From positions 157,343 through 221,342 of IMG/VR virus record IMGVR_UViG_3300022866_000322: 64,000 nt of DNA; one strand, 5' to 3'. The DNA is from a virus. A program made the translations under genes and the position numbers. The notes below the pieces were generated by a model. That model was not told the DNA's origin. It searched no databases and worked only from the letters and a program-made list of their open reading frames with translations. Positions 1 through 9,204 of the stretch are shown here, piece by piece. Within the stretch, counting starts at the first letter, position 1, and every line of letters begins with the position of its first letter.

Positions 1-1004
1 TTTGCTACTGGTGTCAATCCATCAATACACATGTGCTTAGGATCGTGTAACATGTTAAAGTAATGATCATTGAACGTTTGTGTGTTTACCCACTCGCATA
101 GTTCTTCTAAGTAATAAACATTTTGTGCGTTAATGGTCATGCACACTTGTGTGGTAATTTTTCTTATGTTGCGATCACGCAGTTTATGAAAACGTCTTAT
201 GTTGTCTTCTACTTCGTTCCACTTAGCACCGTAGCGTTCGTATTCAAAACGCTTGCCTACGTTGTCGATACTGAATGCAATATCCACACGTTTAAAGTGA
301 CTCCATAACTCATACGCATCTGGCCATTGTGTACCGTTTGTGTTGTAGTGTATGTCAATGTCTTTGGCGTAGCCTTGATCTACTGCATACTGTAGCAATT
401 CAAAGTGTTCTTTGATCATAAATGGCTCACCGCCAGTGAATTCTAGATACTTGATGTTGGGTAGTAGTTCACGTAGGTTGTCCCAGAAGGCTTGTGTCTT
501 TCTTGGCCATTGTCCTTGTTGCAAGAACTTGTATGCCAAGTGGCTCTTTTTGTTCTTCAATTCGGGTATATAATCTATTTCTTCTTGTGCCCATTTACTA
601 CTGCTCCAACTTCCGCATATACGACACTTTAGGTTACAAATGTTCCCCAGCTTTAAATCCACAAACCATAATTGGTCTGGTTTGTCGTTAGCATAGTCTA
701 CTTTGTCAACAAACTCTTTTAGTCGGATCCTACTGTGTATGCGTTTGCTTGCACGGCCTGCGGCTTCTTCTTGCCAACAGCGTGTGCAGGTCTCTGGTTT
801 CTCACCATTTCTAAATTGTTGCCGTAAGTCTTGCATGTACTTGCTGTTGTATATTGTCTGCAAATTGTCTTTGTTTAAGTCATACTTTTCGCCTGACTCA
901 TCTGTTATTTCGTCTATTGCCAAACAGCAAGGTCTTGCGGATCCAATTGGACTAGCTTCTATGCTAATCCAAGGTAGCATGCATATTGTTTTAGGAAGTT
1001 CCAT
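1..1004 (-). CDS. Radical SAM protein with N-terminal twitch-like cysteine region (partial at window edge)
   Basis: The reading frame is open from the ATG at 1004 to the left edge, giving 334 visible residues; the C-terminus is outside the window. The radical SAM [4Fe-4S] motif CX3CX2C is C123-C127-C130 (CNLKCRIC), followed by a GGEP motif (SAM binding). Upstream lie C8 in CMLPW, a CC pair at 26-27 and CxxC at 73-76, which look like ligands of a second iron-sulfur cluster placed N-terminal to the core. It overlaps the preceding gene by 14 bases, so it is the last visible member of the operon. It is closest in pattern to its 442-residue neighbour (shared CMLPW and PCC). The substrate is unknown. 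Confidence 0.85.
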   Translation of the reverse strand, partial: MELPKTICMLPWISIEASPIGSARPCCLAIDEITDESGEKYDLNKDNLQTIYNSKYMQDLRQQFRNGEKPETCTRCWQEEAAGRASKRIHSRIRLKEFVDKVDYANDKPDQLWFVDLKLGNICNLKCRICGSWSSSKWAQEEIDYIPELKNKKSHLAYKFLQQGQWPRKTQAFWDNLRELLPNIKYLEFTGGEPFMIKEHFELLQYAVDQGYAKDIDIHYNTNGTQWPDAYELWSHFKRVDIAFSIDNVGKRFEYERYGAKWNEVEDNIRRFHKLRDRNIRKITTQVCMTINAQNVYYLEELCEWVNTQTFNDHYFNMLHDPKHMCIDGLTPVA

Positions 1005-2319
1005 TTAGTTCCTTGTACTCAGGGAATGTGTCCCAGAAGTTTTCGTTTCTTATAACATCTAATTTTGCAATTTGTTGCTCAAACTCAGGCCACTGCTTGT
1101 TGTTATCTTGTCCTTGTAATAAACTCAACACACTCTCATAGCCATTAATGGCACGACGTAAACTGTCCTGCGGGTCTAACCATGCAATATGTTCTTTGTA
1201 CTTGGGCGTTATAACATTCTTTTTAAATTCCGTTGTAAATATATCTGGTCTGTACCAGTCTGGTGACTGACATATATTAATATTCCAGTCTTTTGCTTCA
1301 ATTAGCCCTAACTCTACCCACTCTTTGTGAAAGTCTGGCACGTGTAGCACGTTCATTGCACTCACGGTTGCGCTTACATAAAAGTCCACATGCGGTACTT
1401 CTTTTAACATGCGTTGTCTGTTCTCAACTGTTTGTTTCCAATCTGTGCCTTTGCGCATAAGCTCTGCTCTAGCACCACTAGCATCTAAACTGGCGCCAAC
1501 ACTAACATTCGTAAAATGTTGCCAGTAATCGAATACATGTTTGTTTTTATAACGCATTTCGCTAAAGTTTGTATTGTACTGTATTCGCACATCTGTCTTA
1601 CCGTACTCTATTAGTTTGTCTAATAGATAATAATGTTCTTTCATTATAAGTGGTTCGCCACCTGCAAAATACACCTGCTCTAAATGTGGAATATGCTGTT
1701 CCATTTGTTCCAACATACTGTCTTCGTTGCCCGCAGTATACTCTACTCGTGCCATGTCCCTACCCAGTACATCTGGCTTACGATTATACAGTTTTACATG
1801 GTCATTATACCAATTACTGCTAAAGATAGGACCACAACTTCTACAGCTAAAGTTACACAGGTTACTGAACCTAACGTCCCAGTAGCGTATTTTAAAATCA
1901 TCTACAGAACCATCTGCATTAGTCTGCTCTGCTTCTGCTATGTGATGACCGTAGTTTCTGTTTGAATCGTTGCGCATACTAAATGCACCGTGTTGTTCTT
2001 GCTCGTAACACTTGGTACATTCTTTACACTCTTTACCTGCAAGCATATTTGTACGCATTGTTTTGTAATCGTCTTGATTCCATACCTCTTCCATAGTATG
2101 CTTGCGTAAGTCACCTACAGGATGCCAATAATCACTTAGACAACAAGGATATGCTCTGCCATCTGGAAATGCATGCATGTGCATCCAGGGCAACATGCAA
2201 AACGTTTTGCTGTCCATTAACAAGTCTGTTTGTTTCTCAGTCAAGTCTTCTAGTTCTGCAAAGTACGGCTTGCGACTCATGTAGTCGTAGCCTTTGTTGT
2301 AAAATTTTTTAGAGTCCAT
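991..2319 (-). CDS. Radical SAM protein with N-terminal twitch-like cysteine region (442 aa)
   Basis: The radical SAM cluster motif is C155-C159-C162 (CNFSCRSC), with GGEP at about 220-223. The N-terminal region carries C41 (CMLPW), C59-C60 (PCC) and C98, C101, C104, a spacing that suggests an auxiliary iron-sulfur cluster ahead of the catalytic barrel. In most SPASM/twitch enzymes the auxiliary domain is C-terminal, so this is an inverted order, as in proteins that annotation pipelines call twitch domain-containing radical SAM proteins. It overlaps the upstream gene by 11 bases and the downstream one by 14. The substrate cannot be read from the sequence; peptide or sugar modification are both possible. 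Confidence 0.88.
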   Translation of the reverse strand: MDSKKFYNKGYDYMSRKPYFAELEDLTEKQTDLLMDSKTFCMLPWMHMHAFPDGRAYPCCLSDYWHPVGDLRKHTMEEVWNQDDYKTMRTNMLAGKECKECTKCYEQEQHGAFSMRNDSNRNYGHHIAEAEQTNADGSVDDFKIRYWDVRFSNLCNFSCRSCGPIFSSNWYNDHVKLYNRKPDVLGRDMARVEYTAGNEDSMLEQMEQHIPHLEQVYFAGGEPLIMKEHYYLLDKLIEYGKTDVRIQYNTNFSEMRYKNKHVFDYWQHFTNVSVGASLDASGARAELMRKGTDWKQTVENRQRMLKEVPHVDFYVSATVSAMNVLHVPDFHKEWVELGLIEAKDWNINICQSPDWYRPDIFTTEFKKNVITPKYKEHIAWLDPQDSLRRAINGYESVLSLLQGQDNNKQWPEFEQQIAKLDVIRNENFWDTFPEYKELNGTS

Positions 2320-3652
2320 TGTACCAATCTGCTAGTTCTGGAAAAGTCTCTGTCAAGTTCTTTCCTCTGCGTTTGTCATACTGTTCGTGAAACTGTTTAA
2401 AGTCGTTGTGTAGTTTGGGCATGTCGAATGTGTCTGAATGTGGTGTTTCTACTACATCCAAGTAATCAATTAATCGTATGATGTGGTTAATCTCATGTTC
2501 ATGCAACAACTGCCCAATTGGTCGTGCCGTTTGATAATCCAACCATGTGCGTAAACGTTCTTTGTGTTTAATTCTAATTTCTTCAGGGAACACCAACGGA
2601 CTTTGGAAACTAGGGAAGCGTAAGATATTAAGTGTAAAACTTACAGCATGTTTACCGTGTTTTGATTTCCATCCAACTAATAAATCTAAAAAGGCAGTCA
2701 GACTTTCCAAACACAATGCATTAATTGTACACATTACATGTAACCCACGCAATTTATTTCTATGTACTTTTAGTACTTTGTTTATGTTATCACACCACAG
2801 TTCCCATTCCAGGCCGTCACGTATATACTCTGCTTGTTTATCCCAACTTTCGTTGCTAGTATATAGGTCTATAGGTTGGTCTACACTGTCGAACAATCTA
2901 TCTACATCTATATCCTTACCTAAGTTACTGTTAATCGCCAAGCGTGTTTTACTCTTGCCTTTGTTTTGTTTAAACCAGTCTATAAGTTTCCAGGTGTAGC
3001 CACTCATTAGTGGTTCGCCACCTGTAATGCGTAGTTCGTCTAGCGTTCGGTGTAGGTCTGATTCCCACCACTTGAAGAACGCCTCAACATAAGGATTTTC
3101 CTCGCCGAATTTGTACAACTGCGCACTGTCATGAGCATGGGTAAAATGATTACGCCCGTCAGAAACAAGCCCAGTATAACTTCCGTTTGATTTGATATCC
3201 TTAACCCATGTACTACTAAAAGCAGGGTTGCAATAACTGCAAGCAAATTGACAAGTCCTATCGAAACTGATTTCCAAAGTTCGTAAGTCCACGTCTCCTG
3301 TTGCATCTGATTGATATGCATCGTCTAATTCCTTTATAGTATATATTTTACTTTTATACACACGGTCAGAAATGTTATCACGTTTGATATCTTCAATCTT
3401 CCAGCAGTACTCACAACCTGGCGGACGTTCTCCTGCCTGCATCTGCGCCCTGTCTTGCTTCTTTTCGGGCGTGTTGTGTATTGCTTTGGGATTACGCTTA
3501 ACTTCTTCAATATCAACTTTGTGTGCTGGTGGATGATGACAACTGGTACTCATGCCACTACCAAGCCATATAGTAGCGTTATACCATTTTGCTCCACAAA
3601 AGCTCGCTGACTTTGTGTCTAATATTTGTTGTTTAAATTCTAAATCATTCAT
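2309..3652 (-). CDS. Radical SAM protein with N-terminal twitch-like cysteine region (447 aa)
   Basis: C134-C138-C141 (CQFACSYC) forms the radical SAM cluster motif and GGEP lies at 211-214. The N-terminal cysteines are C19, C38, C80 and C83, within a pattern (CxxKW, SCHHPPxH, HNT, CxYCW) shared with the 461-residue and, partly, the 420-residue neighbours. These three form a second subtype, distinct from the CMLPW subtype. The start overlaps the stop of the upstream gene by 4 bases (ATGA), which suggests translational coupling. It is presumably a cytoplasmic enzyme cleaving SAM to a 5'-deoxyadenosyl radical. The substrate is unknown. Confidence 0.88.
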   Translation of the reverse strand: MNDLEFKQQILDTKSASFCGAKWYNATIWLGSGMSTSCHHPPAHKVDIEEVKRNPKAIHNTPEKKQDRAQMQAGERPPGCEYCWKIEDIKRDNISDRVYKSKIYTIKELDDAYQSDATGDVDLRTLEISFDRTCQFACSYCNPAFSSTWVKDIKSNGSYTGLVSDGRNHFTHAHDSAQLYKFGEENPYVEAFFKWWESDLHRTLDELRITGGEPLMSGYTWKLIDWFKQNKGKSKTRLAINSNLGKDIDVDRLFDSVDQPIDLYTSNESWDKQAEYIRDGLEWELWCDNINKVLKVHRNKLRGLHVMCTINALCLESLTAFLDLLVGWKSKHGKHAVSFTLNILRFPSFQSPLVFPEEIRIKHKERLRTWLDYQTARPIGQLLHEHEINHIIRLIDYLDVVETPHSDTFDMPKLHNDFKQFHEQYDKRRGKNLTETFPELADWYNGL

Positions 3653-4911
3653 TTTAAATTATATTTTCCAAATTCGGCAACTAGCCAAGGAAAGGTTTTC
3701 CTCCAATTTATGTTTCTTCTCAAATCAATATCATTTAAAAAGTGAAACAAACTTGTTATTTCCTTGACATTCGGTTCTTTGCTGTTGCTTTGCTTTCTTA
3801 ATCCATCTAAGTAGTCTTTACTAAGCTGTTCTTCCTCTGTGTCAACAGGCTTTAATGCCAATGCCTTTTGAAAGTCTTCTTCGAATATGTTTCCGAATAT
3901 GTCTATTCTTTGATTAGTAGGATCATTTACAGAGTTTTGATACAAGTAAATCTTTCTAACCTTAGACCATTCCCTAACTTTTTCAAGTAATATAGGATAA
4001 GTTTTTATAGTCATTGGAGTAAGTGTTGAGTTAATAACTAAGTTAATATACTTCTTAGACAATATGTACAAAAAGTTTTCTTCCCATTGTTTTAAATCTA
4101 ACGGAAATCTAACATACTCGGCTTCCGGCCCCCAATTGTCCAAACTTGCTGTAACTTGAAACCCACCTATTTTTCTTTTTGCTATTAATTTCTCTACTTT
4201 ACTTATAATTTCAACTAATCTATCTTTCTTAACACTAAGATTGGTAAAAATTTGTAGTGTAAGTTTCGGACTGGGGTATTGATCAAATATATCCAAACAT
4301 TCTATAAATTCTTTTTGAAATAAAGGTTCTCCACCTAAAAAGTTAAACTGGCTTAAATTATGCCCTTCGTTCTTTAACCAATCGTATACCTTTTGCTTGT
4401 TGGCATCGAAGCTATTTGCATTCTTAAAAATTACGCCATGTCTCGAATAACTCCACTTTTGACTTGTGTATTGCCCGACATGCTTGAAGTTTTCTTCTGC
4501 CCACATAGAGCTGAAAAGTTCTGAACAGTATAGACATTTTTGATTACACAAGTTGCTGAAATAAACTTCCAACACTGTAGGTGTCACACTGGTTGCTATC
4601 GGATTGTCCTTGAGTTCAGGGGGAGTTGGGACGCCGGGCATTGCCAGATTTGTTGTTCTATCGCTCTCGCCTCCTGCTTGTTCTATGTCTCTGCAGTATT
4701 CGCATCCTTGGCCAGGCCACTTGCCTTCTAGCATCATTTCCCTTGATTTAACTTTCTCTTCTGTATTATGAAAATCAAATGTATCTAAATCAAATTCATG
4801 TCGGTTGCAACGATGACAACTTGCTGTTTCGCCTAAACTGAGATATATGGTGCTCCATCCCCATTTCAGACGGCAAGCAGTTTCTGTTTTTATAGGAAAT
4901 ATTTTATTCAT
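3649..4911 (-). CDS. Radical SAM protein with N-terminal twitch-like cysteine region (420 aa)
   Basis: C122-C126-C129 (CNQKCLYC) is the catalytic cluster motif and GGEP is at 193-196. The N-terminal cysteines are C13, C32, C35, C70 and C73. It belongs to the same subtype as its two neighbours but has HRCN in place of HHPP, so it carries an extra cysteine and lacks the PP. It is the most divergent of the cluster and visibly more A/T- and lysine-rich. It overlaps the upstream gene by 8 bases and the downstream gene by 4. The function is a radical SAM reaction on an unknown substrate. Confidence 0.87.
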   Translation of the reverse strand: MNKIFPIKTETACRLKWGWSTIYLSLGETASCHRCNRHEFDLDTFDFHNTEEKVKSREMMLEGKWPGQGCEYCRDIEQAGGESDRTTNLAMPGVPTPPELKDNPIATSVTPTVLEVYFSNLCNQKCLYCSELFSSMWAEENFKHVGQYTSQKWSYSRHGVIFKNANSFDANKQKVYDWLKNEGHNLSQFNFLGGEPLFQKEFIECLDIFDQYPSPKLTLQIFTNLSVKKDRLVEIISKVEKLIAKRKIGGFQVTASLDNWGPEAEYVRFPLDLKQWEENFLYILSKKYINLVINSTLTPMTIKTYPILLEKVREWSKVRKIYLYQNSVNDPTNQRIDIFGNIFEEDFQKALALKPVDTEEEQLSKDYLDGLRKQSNSKEPNVKEITSLFHFLNDIDLRRNINWRKTFPWLVAEFGKYNLK

Positions 4912-6289
4912 TGTGTGCGTGGTACCTGCATTCTTCCCAAAACTCTTTCATTTGTGGGAACGTTGCTAAAAAGTTAGTCTTACTACGTTTGTCTTGCTCG
5001 TTAAAAAATCTATAAAAGTCTGCACGTTGCATTATAACATACTCTGGTGTTAATTTGCTACCTTCGCGCATCCAATCTAGAACTCTGTGCATACGTGCTA
5101 TTTCATAATCTTTAAATCCAACATACATGTTTTCTTCTGTTTCGCGATGTAATTCCATCCACTCTATAATGCCCGCTAACCTGTCTGCATACACAGGCGG
5201 GAGTATCTGCAAACTTTGCCAAGTTGGCTGGCGCAGTATGGGAGTGTCAAACCAAACACGTTGGTATGTATGACTCTGAGTTGCTCGTAAACGCAATATT
5301 TCTTGCAATAGATCCTGTAAACCTAATATGTTTAGATTATTCATTGTTATAATAAACGTTAAACTATTTCGGTACGGAATCTGAGTAAGGAAACTGTCAC
5401 ACCGCTTTATAATCTTCTGATAGTCTGCACCGTATCTGATATAATGTGCATGTTCTGCTATGCCAGTATCAATACTAACATACTGCATAAAGTGTTCTAT
5501 GTTGCTGTTACATAGTTTTTCTACATAATTTAAGTATTGGATCCACAACTTTTCATCTACACTAAAGTTACTGGTAACATCTATGTGCAGATCAGGCTTG
5601 GGAAACGCCAACACATAATCAAACACTTTGAATGTGTTACGATCCATAAGTGGTTCGCCGCCAGTCATCCTAAAGTGTTTTAGTTTAGGATACAGTTCGG
5701 GCCACCATTTCCAAAATGCTTCCACATACGGATTCTCTTCGCGAGCAGGGATAGGTCTACGTCTGCCTGCAAAGTGTTCCGGGGCATTGTGTGGTTTGCT
5801 GGTTGGGTATGCGCCAAATCTTTTTATTTCGTCAGCCCAAGTACTGCTAAACTGAGGGCTACAGTAACTACACTTAAGATTACAAGCGTTGTTAAAATTG
5901 ACTTCCACATAACTCGGTATTTCATCTTCATCGCCAGTGCTCTCCATTATACGGTCAAAGTGTTCTGCGGCCCAAGGCTCGCCTGAGCGATAATGTCTAT
6001 CACTAAGGTTACCCATGTCTTCTTGTGTCCAACAATAACTACATTCGTTTGGACGTTCCTGCTTGATCATTATTTTGCGTTGTTCTTTTTTGTGCTTGGT
6101 ATTGTGCAGTGCGCTAGGATTATCTTTTAGTTCAGCGGCATCTATTTGGTGCAGTGGCGGATGATAACAACTGTTGTTCAACCCTGTAGGCAAGTGCAGA
6201 CTTACCTGTTGCCATTTGGCAAGGCACATTCCGTTTCCAAGTTTGTCACGCATCTGTTCTGCGCTATTCATAAAAACTGATTTAGCCAT
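4904..6289 (-). CDS. Radical SAM protein with N-terminal twitch-like cysteine region (461 aa)
   Basis: C136-C140-C143 (CNLKCSYC) is the radical SAM motif, with GGEP at about 210-213. The N-terminal cysteines are C22, C41, C83 and C86, again with the CxxKW, HPPxH, HNT and CxYCW signatures. Its ATG overlaps the stop of the glycosyltransferase gene upstream (TAATG), so the two are probably translationally coupled. That coupling hints that sugar transfer and the radical SAM reaction belong to one modification pathway, which is an inference from gene order only. Confidence 0.88.
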   Translation of the reverse strand: MAKSVFMNSAEQMRDKLGNGMCLAKWQQVSLHLPTGLNNSCYHPPLHQIDAAELKDNPSALHNTKHKKEQRKIMIKQERPNECSYCWTQEDMGNLSDRHYRSGEPWAAEHFDRIMESTGDEDEIPSYVEVNFNNACNLKCSYCSPQFSSTWADEIKRFGAYPTSKPHNAPEHFAGRRRPIPAREENPYVEAFWKWWPELYPKLKHFRMTGGEPLMDRNTFKVFDYVLAFPKPDLHIDVTSNFSVDEKLWIQYLNYVEKLCNSNIEHFMQYVSIDTGIAEHAHYIRYGADYQKIIKRCDSFLTQIPYRNSLTFIITMNNLNILGLQDLLQEILRLRATQSHTYQRVWFDTPILRQPTWQSLQILPPVYADRLAGIIEWMELHRETEENMYVGFKDYEIARMHRVLDWMREGSKLTPEYVIMQRADFYRFFNEQDKRSKTNFLATFPQMKEFWEECRYHAHNE

Positions 6290-7245
6290 TACCAGCCTTC
6301 CTGTTTCCTAATAACACTTATCTCTGTGGTCATTACCTCAGCATTGCGTAGTGTAGCACCATAATGATGTTTGAAAAACTTGCTCTGTTGTGCATCTAGT
6401 GTAACAATAGGTAAACCTAGCCGTTTTGTGAGTGCTGTTTCTAAATTTGCGTTATGCTCCATTGGGTCGTTGTCTTTAACTGACTCCCATAACTTTTCTA
6501 ATTCAGCAAAGTCTTGTACACGCTTGTAAGGCCAGTCTTCTAACATGGTCATGTAAGTACCAAGTCGTGCGCCATACATTGCCCACACACCATTCTCAAC
6601 ATCCATGCCTACACTTTGCCAAATACACAAATGATCATAGTTGCGATTGTTTACTTTCTTTTCAAACTCTACCAGTGTTGGCTTTGCACCACGATCCAAA
6701 CACATCTTTACACCTTCTCTAAATCCTGCTCGCCATGCTTGCTTGGGTGTGCCGTTTGGGTATGTTGTACTGTAGCAGTTGTGCATTGCTATGTACTTGG
6801 GATCAAAACAAAACTCCACTGCTGTGTCGTCACTGCCATCACTGGCTTCGTGTGTTTGCATGTTGTTAACAAATGTACGTGACCAAACACTTAGTCCGCC
6901 GTTGCCGTAACGTAGTCCATTGATCGTGTTCTTAGCTTTCCAACGGAATGCGCCACCTTCGAACGCAGGTTCTATTTCCAACTGTAGGTTAAAGAAGTCA
7001 GGATCAGGTAAGTTATCACCATCGATCAGCACAAACCATTCTGTGTTGCTCAGAGCGGCTGCGGCTTTGTGTGCGGCATCTGACCCTTCTACTCCGTCAA
7101 CACGATCCGCCCAAGGTACCATGTTCTGTATTTGTATCCAGAACTCTTCCTTCTTTGGTTCGTCATAACTTAGATAGATGCAATCCAAGTCTGCTATGTC
7201 AATAATCTGTGTATCCATAATATTCTGTGTTGTTGTGGGTTTCAT
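6289..7245 (-). CDS. GT-A-like glycosyltransferase (318 aa)
   Basis: This looks like a nucleotide-sugar transferase of the GT-A fold. FVLIDGDNLPDPDFF at about 71-85 has the DxD metal and nucleotide-sugar motif after a hydrophobic strand. The N-terminal part (IYLSYDEP) resembles the first beta strand of such enzymes. The ATG at 7245 overlaps the upstream gene by 47 bases; an in-frame ATG at 7218 would reduce this to 20 bases, and neither has a convincing ribosome site. The acceptor is unknown. Its position next to radical SAM genes suggests a shared role in making or modifying a glycan or glycoconjugate. Confidence 0.7.
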   Translation of the reverse strand: MKPTTTQNIMDTQIIDIADLDCIYLSYDEPKKEEFWIQIQNMVPWADRVDGVEGSDAAHKAAAALSNTEWFVLIDGDNLPDPDFFNLQLEIEPAFEGGAFRWKAKNTINGLRYGNGGLSVWSRTFVNNMQTHEASDGSDDTAVEFCFDPKYIAMHNCYSTTYPNGTPKQAWRAGFREGVKMCLDRGAKPTLVEFEKKVNNRNYDHLCIWQSVGMDVENGVWAMYGARLGTYMTMLEDWPYKRVQDFAELEKLWESVKDNDPMEHNANLETALTKRLGLPIVTLDAQQSKFFKHHYGATLRNAEVMTTEISVIRKQEGW

Positions 7246-7558
7246 CTTGCTCTAACAATAAGCCTGCGTGGTTCTTTACTACTTGAAAATCACCTTCACC
7301 GTGTACCAATTGTCTTTTATATCCTGGGTTGAACACTTTTACTTTTAGTTCACCATCTTTTACTCGTGCGTACTTGTGCATGTTTTCGTATTCGTCTTGT
7401 TCGACAACAATATAATCACCTTCAAGGTGCGGCTCAGTCATTGACTGGCCTACAATCTCTCCATTGAGATCATGGTATACTCTGTACTCCTTTACTATTT
7501 CTTTAGGAGTACCAACCAGTGCATTAACTTCTGCTAAAAACTTTTCAAGCTCGTTCAT
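7199..7558 (-). CDS. Small conserved-type protein of unknown function (119 aa)
   Basis: I do not recognise a family. I place the start at the ATG at 7558 (MNELEKFL); the frame stays open upstream to a TTG at 7567. The protein is acidic with a beta-rich centre (GDYIVVEQDEYENM) and an N- and Q-rich end, and it has no signal peptide or membrane segment. It overlaps the upstream GT-like gene by 14 bases and the downstream glycosyltransferase, so it is translated within the same operon. It may be an accessory to one of those enzymes, but nothing in the sequence proves this. Confidence 0.65.
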   Translation of the reverse strand: MNELEKFLAEVNALVGTPKEIVKEYRVYHDLNGEIVGQSMTEPHLEGDYIVVEQDEYENMHKYARVKDGELKVKVFNPGYKRQLVHGEGDFQVVKNHAGLLLEQDETHNNTEYYGYTDY

Positions 7559-8366
7559 ACTGTTCAATAAGTTCTGCTGTGCACCATTCTTTTACATGAT
7601 AGTGTACAGGGTTAAGTTGATTAATGTTGTTGATCCTGATTACTGGTGGGTCTGTTTCACACATAACTGTGTCTGTCCATTTACTTGACCCTGCCCATCC
7701 TTGTATGTGTGGTTTCATATGAACAAAGTTGAAGTAATCTAAACTGGGCATTGTGCAATTTTCAACGCCATACATCTTAGCGGCAAGTGCGTATATAACA
7801 TCAGTGCTAGGACGTTCTTCCCTGCAGTTTATCAACACGTTATCTCTAATATGATTATAGTGTTTATACAAAGTGCGAGCAAGTTGGAAAAATTCAGTTG
7901 CCTCACGTGTAAATCTAAAATACATCATACCATTATAGATGTTTGGCAAGTCGTTGTCAACCCAGAACTTTCTGTATCCAGTGTCAACAACCACTTGATC
8001 CTGAAGATTCCTGCAATGCGTTGCAAGCACAACAGGTTTCAGTCTAAGTGCGTCCCACCAGTGATCCACATTGCGTGTGAACAACAAATCCGCTTCTACC
8101 TTAATTGTTTCTTTAAAAGGTGAACATGAAAATAGGTCTGGTTCACGTTCCATAGGCCAGTCAGTCGCATTTACAGTTCTAACATAATCAAACACCAGGC
8201 TCTGCTTGTCTGTAATCAACTCTTGTGTAGTTGGGTCCACTGCTACACAATATCGTGCATCGGGCATTACTAACTTTATACTAAGTGCTTGCAAGTATGC
8301 CATTTTCAAATAGTCTGCACCAATTGCCAGGGTCATGAACCCTTGCTGTTCTTTGTGATCAAACAT
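7545..8366 (-). CDS. GT-A/GT8-like putative glycosyltransferase (273 aa)
   Basis: It has the layout of a GT8-like nucleotide-sugar transferase. MTLAIGADYLKMA near the N-terminus is followed by an ExD element (KVEADLLFTRNVDHWW) in the place of DxD, then YNGMMYFR, which resembles the second conserved strand of GT8 enzymes. I prefer the ATG at 8366: a GAGGAA ribosome site precedes it by a few bases and the overlap with the upstream stop is only 8 bases. An upstream in-frame ATG at 8402 would give 44 bases of overlap. Donor and acceptor are unknown. It resembles the next upstream gene in size and layout. Confidence 0.6.
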   Translation of the reverse strand: MFDHKEQQGFMTLAIGADYLKMAYLQALSIKLVMPDARYCVAVDPTTQELITDKQSLVFDYVRTVNATDWPMEREPDLFSCSPFKETIKVEADLLFTRNVDHWWDALRLKPVVLATHCRNLQDQVVVDTGYRKFWVDNDLPNIYNGMMYFRFTREATEFFQLARTLYKHYNHIRDNVLINCREERPSTDVIYALAAKMYGVENCTMPSLDYFNFVHMKPHIQGWAGSSKWTDTVMCETDPPVIRINNINQLNPVHYHVKEWCTAELIEQYERA

Positions 8367-9204
8367 CAAGTATTTCCTCAACAAACTCTTCAAACGCATC
8401 ACTGACTAAAAAGTTCTTGTCCATAATATGTACATTGTGCTTTGGTATGGTGATTGCTAAATCTTTGAGTCGCACAATAATCTTGTCTTTTAAATTTGTG
8501 TCCATGCGCACAACTTCTTGCACCACAGTAAACATCTTCCACGGAATAATGTTCTTAGACGTGGAACAATATCCATTTAGTATTGTGTTAGCCATAGCAA
8601 ACGAATAATCATTGCGATAACTTGTACCGTCTACCATAAACAGGTTTCTGTAATAAGCCCAGTTGCGCTGTATACGTCCTATTAGATTAAAGAACAGCTC
8701 ACTGCGTGGGCATTTTCTAAACATTACCACAGTAGCCCACAAGTAAGGCAAACTTACTTGCCCCATACGTGCTGGCATGGTTTCTGCACTACTGTTGCTG
8801 TGTTCCATAACACGATAATCATAGTCCAGTTCCATTAACTTTAATAAACCGTCGTCTAACACCAAGTAGTCTGTGTCTATCAGCAGTGTGTTATCGTATG
8901 GACTATGTTCGTATGCAGTATAACGACCGTGATTCTTCCACTGCTTTACTTCTTTAGATATATGGTCGTTTCTAAAGTTGTTGCCTGTGTAGTTGACACG
9001 CACAACATTGTCATAATTATGCTTGGGCTGTGACTCTGTGTCAGTTACTAGCGTGATAGGCAAGTTGAGATGTTGTTCTACTAACCGTGCAGAAAGGTCT
9101 GCGATACGAACATAGTCAACATCAACAGTGTTATGAGCAAAAAATACTACACCTTTAGACTCTGCGGAGTCGTCTGAGTTCATTATATTGTTGATGCCAG
9201 TCAT
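8359..9204 (-). CDS. GT-A-like putative glycosyltransferase (281 aa)
   Basis: VVFFAHNTVDVDYVRIADLSARLV opens like a nucleotide-sugar transferase N-terminus (about 19-42), and LLIDTDYLVLDD at about 107-118 carries a DxD motif after a hydrophobic strand. A second in-frame ATG at 9183 would shorten the N-terminus by seven residues. It overlaps the upstream gene by 50 bases (29 with the later ATG). It is the first of three GT-A-like genes in the operon and is similar in layout to the second. The reaction is inferred from the motif and fold pattern only. Confidence 0.6.
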   Translation of the reverse strand: MTGINNIMNSDDSAESKGVVFFAHNTVDVDYVRIADLSARLVEQHLNLPITLVTDTESQPKHNYDNVVRVNYTGNNFRNDHISKEVKQWKNHGRYTAYEHSPYDNTLLIDTDYLVLDDGLLKLMELDYDYRVMEHSNSSAETMPARMGQVSLPYLWATVVMFRKCPRSELFFNLIGRIQRNWAYYRNLFMVDGTSYRNDYSFAMANTILNGYCSTSKNIIPWKMFTVVQEVVRMDTNLKDKIIVRLKDLAITIPKHNVHIMDKNFLVSDAFEEFVEEILDV

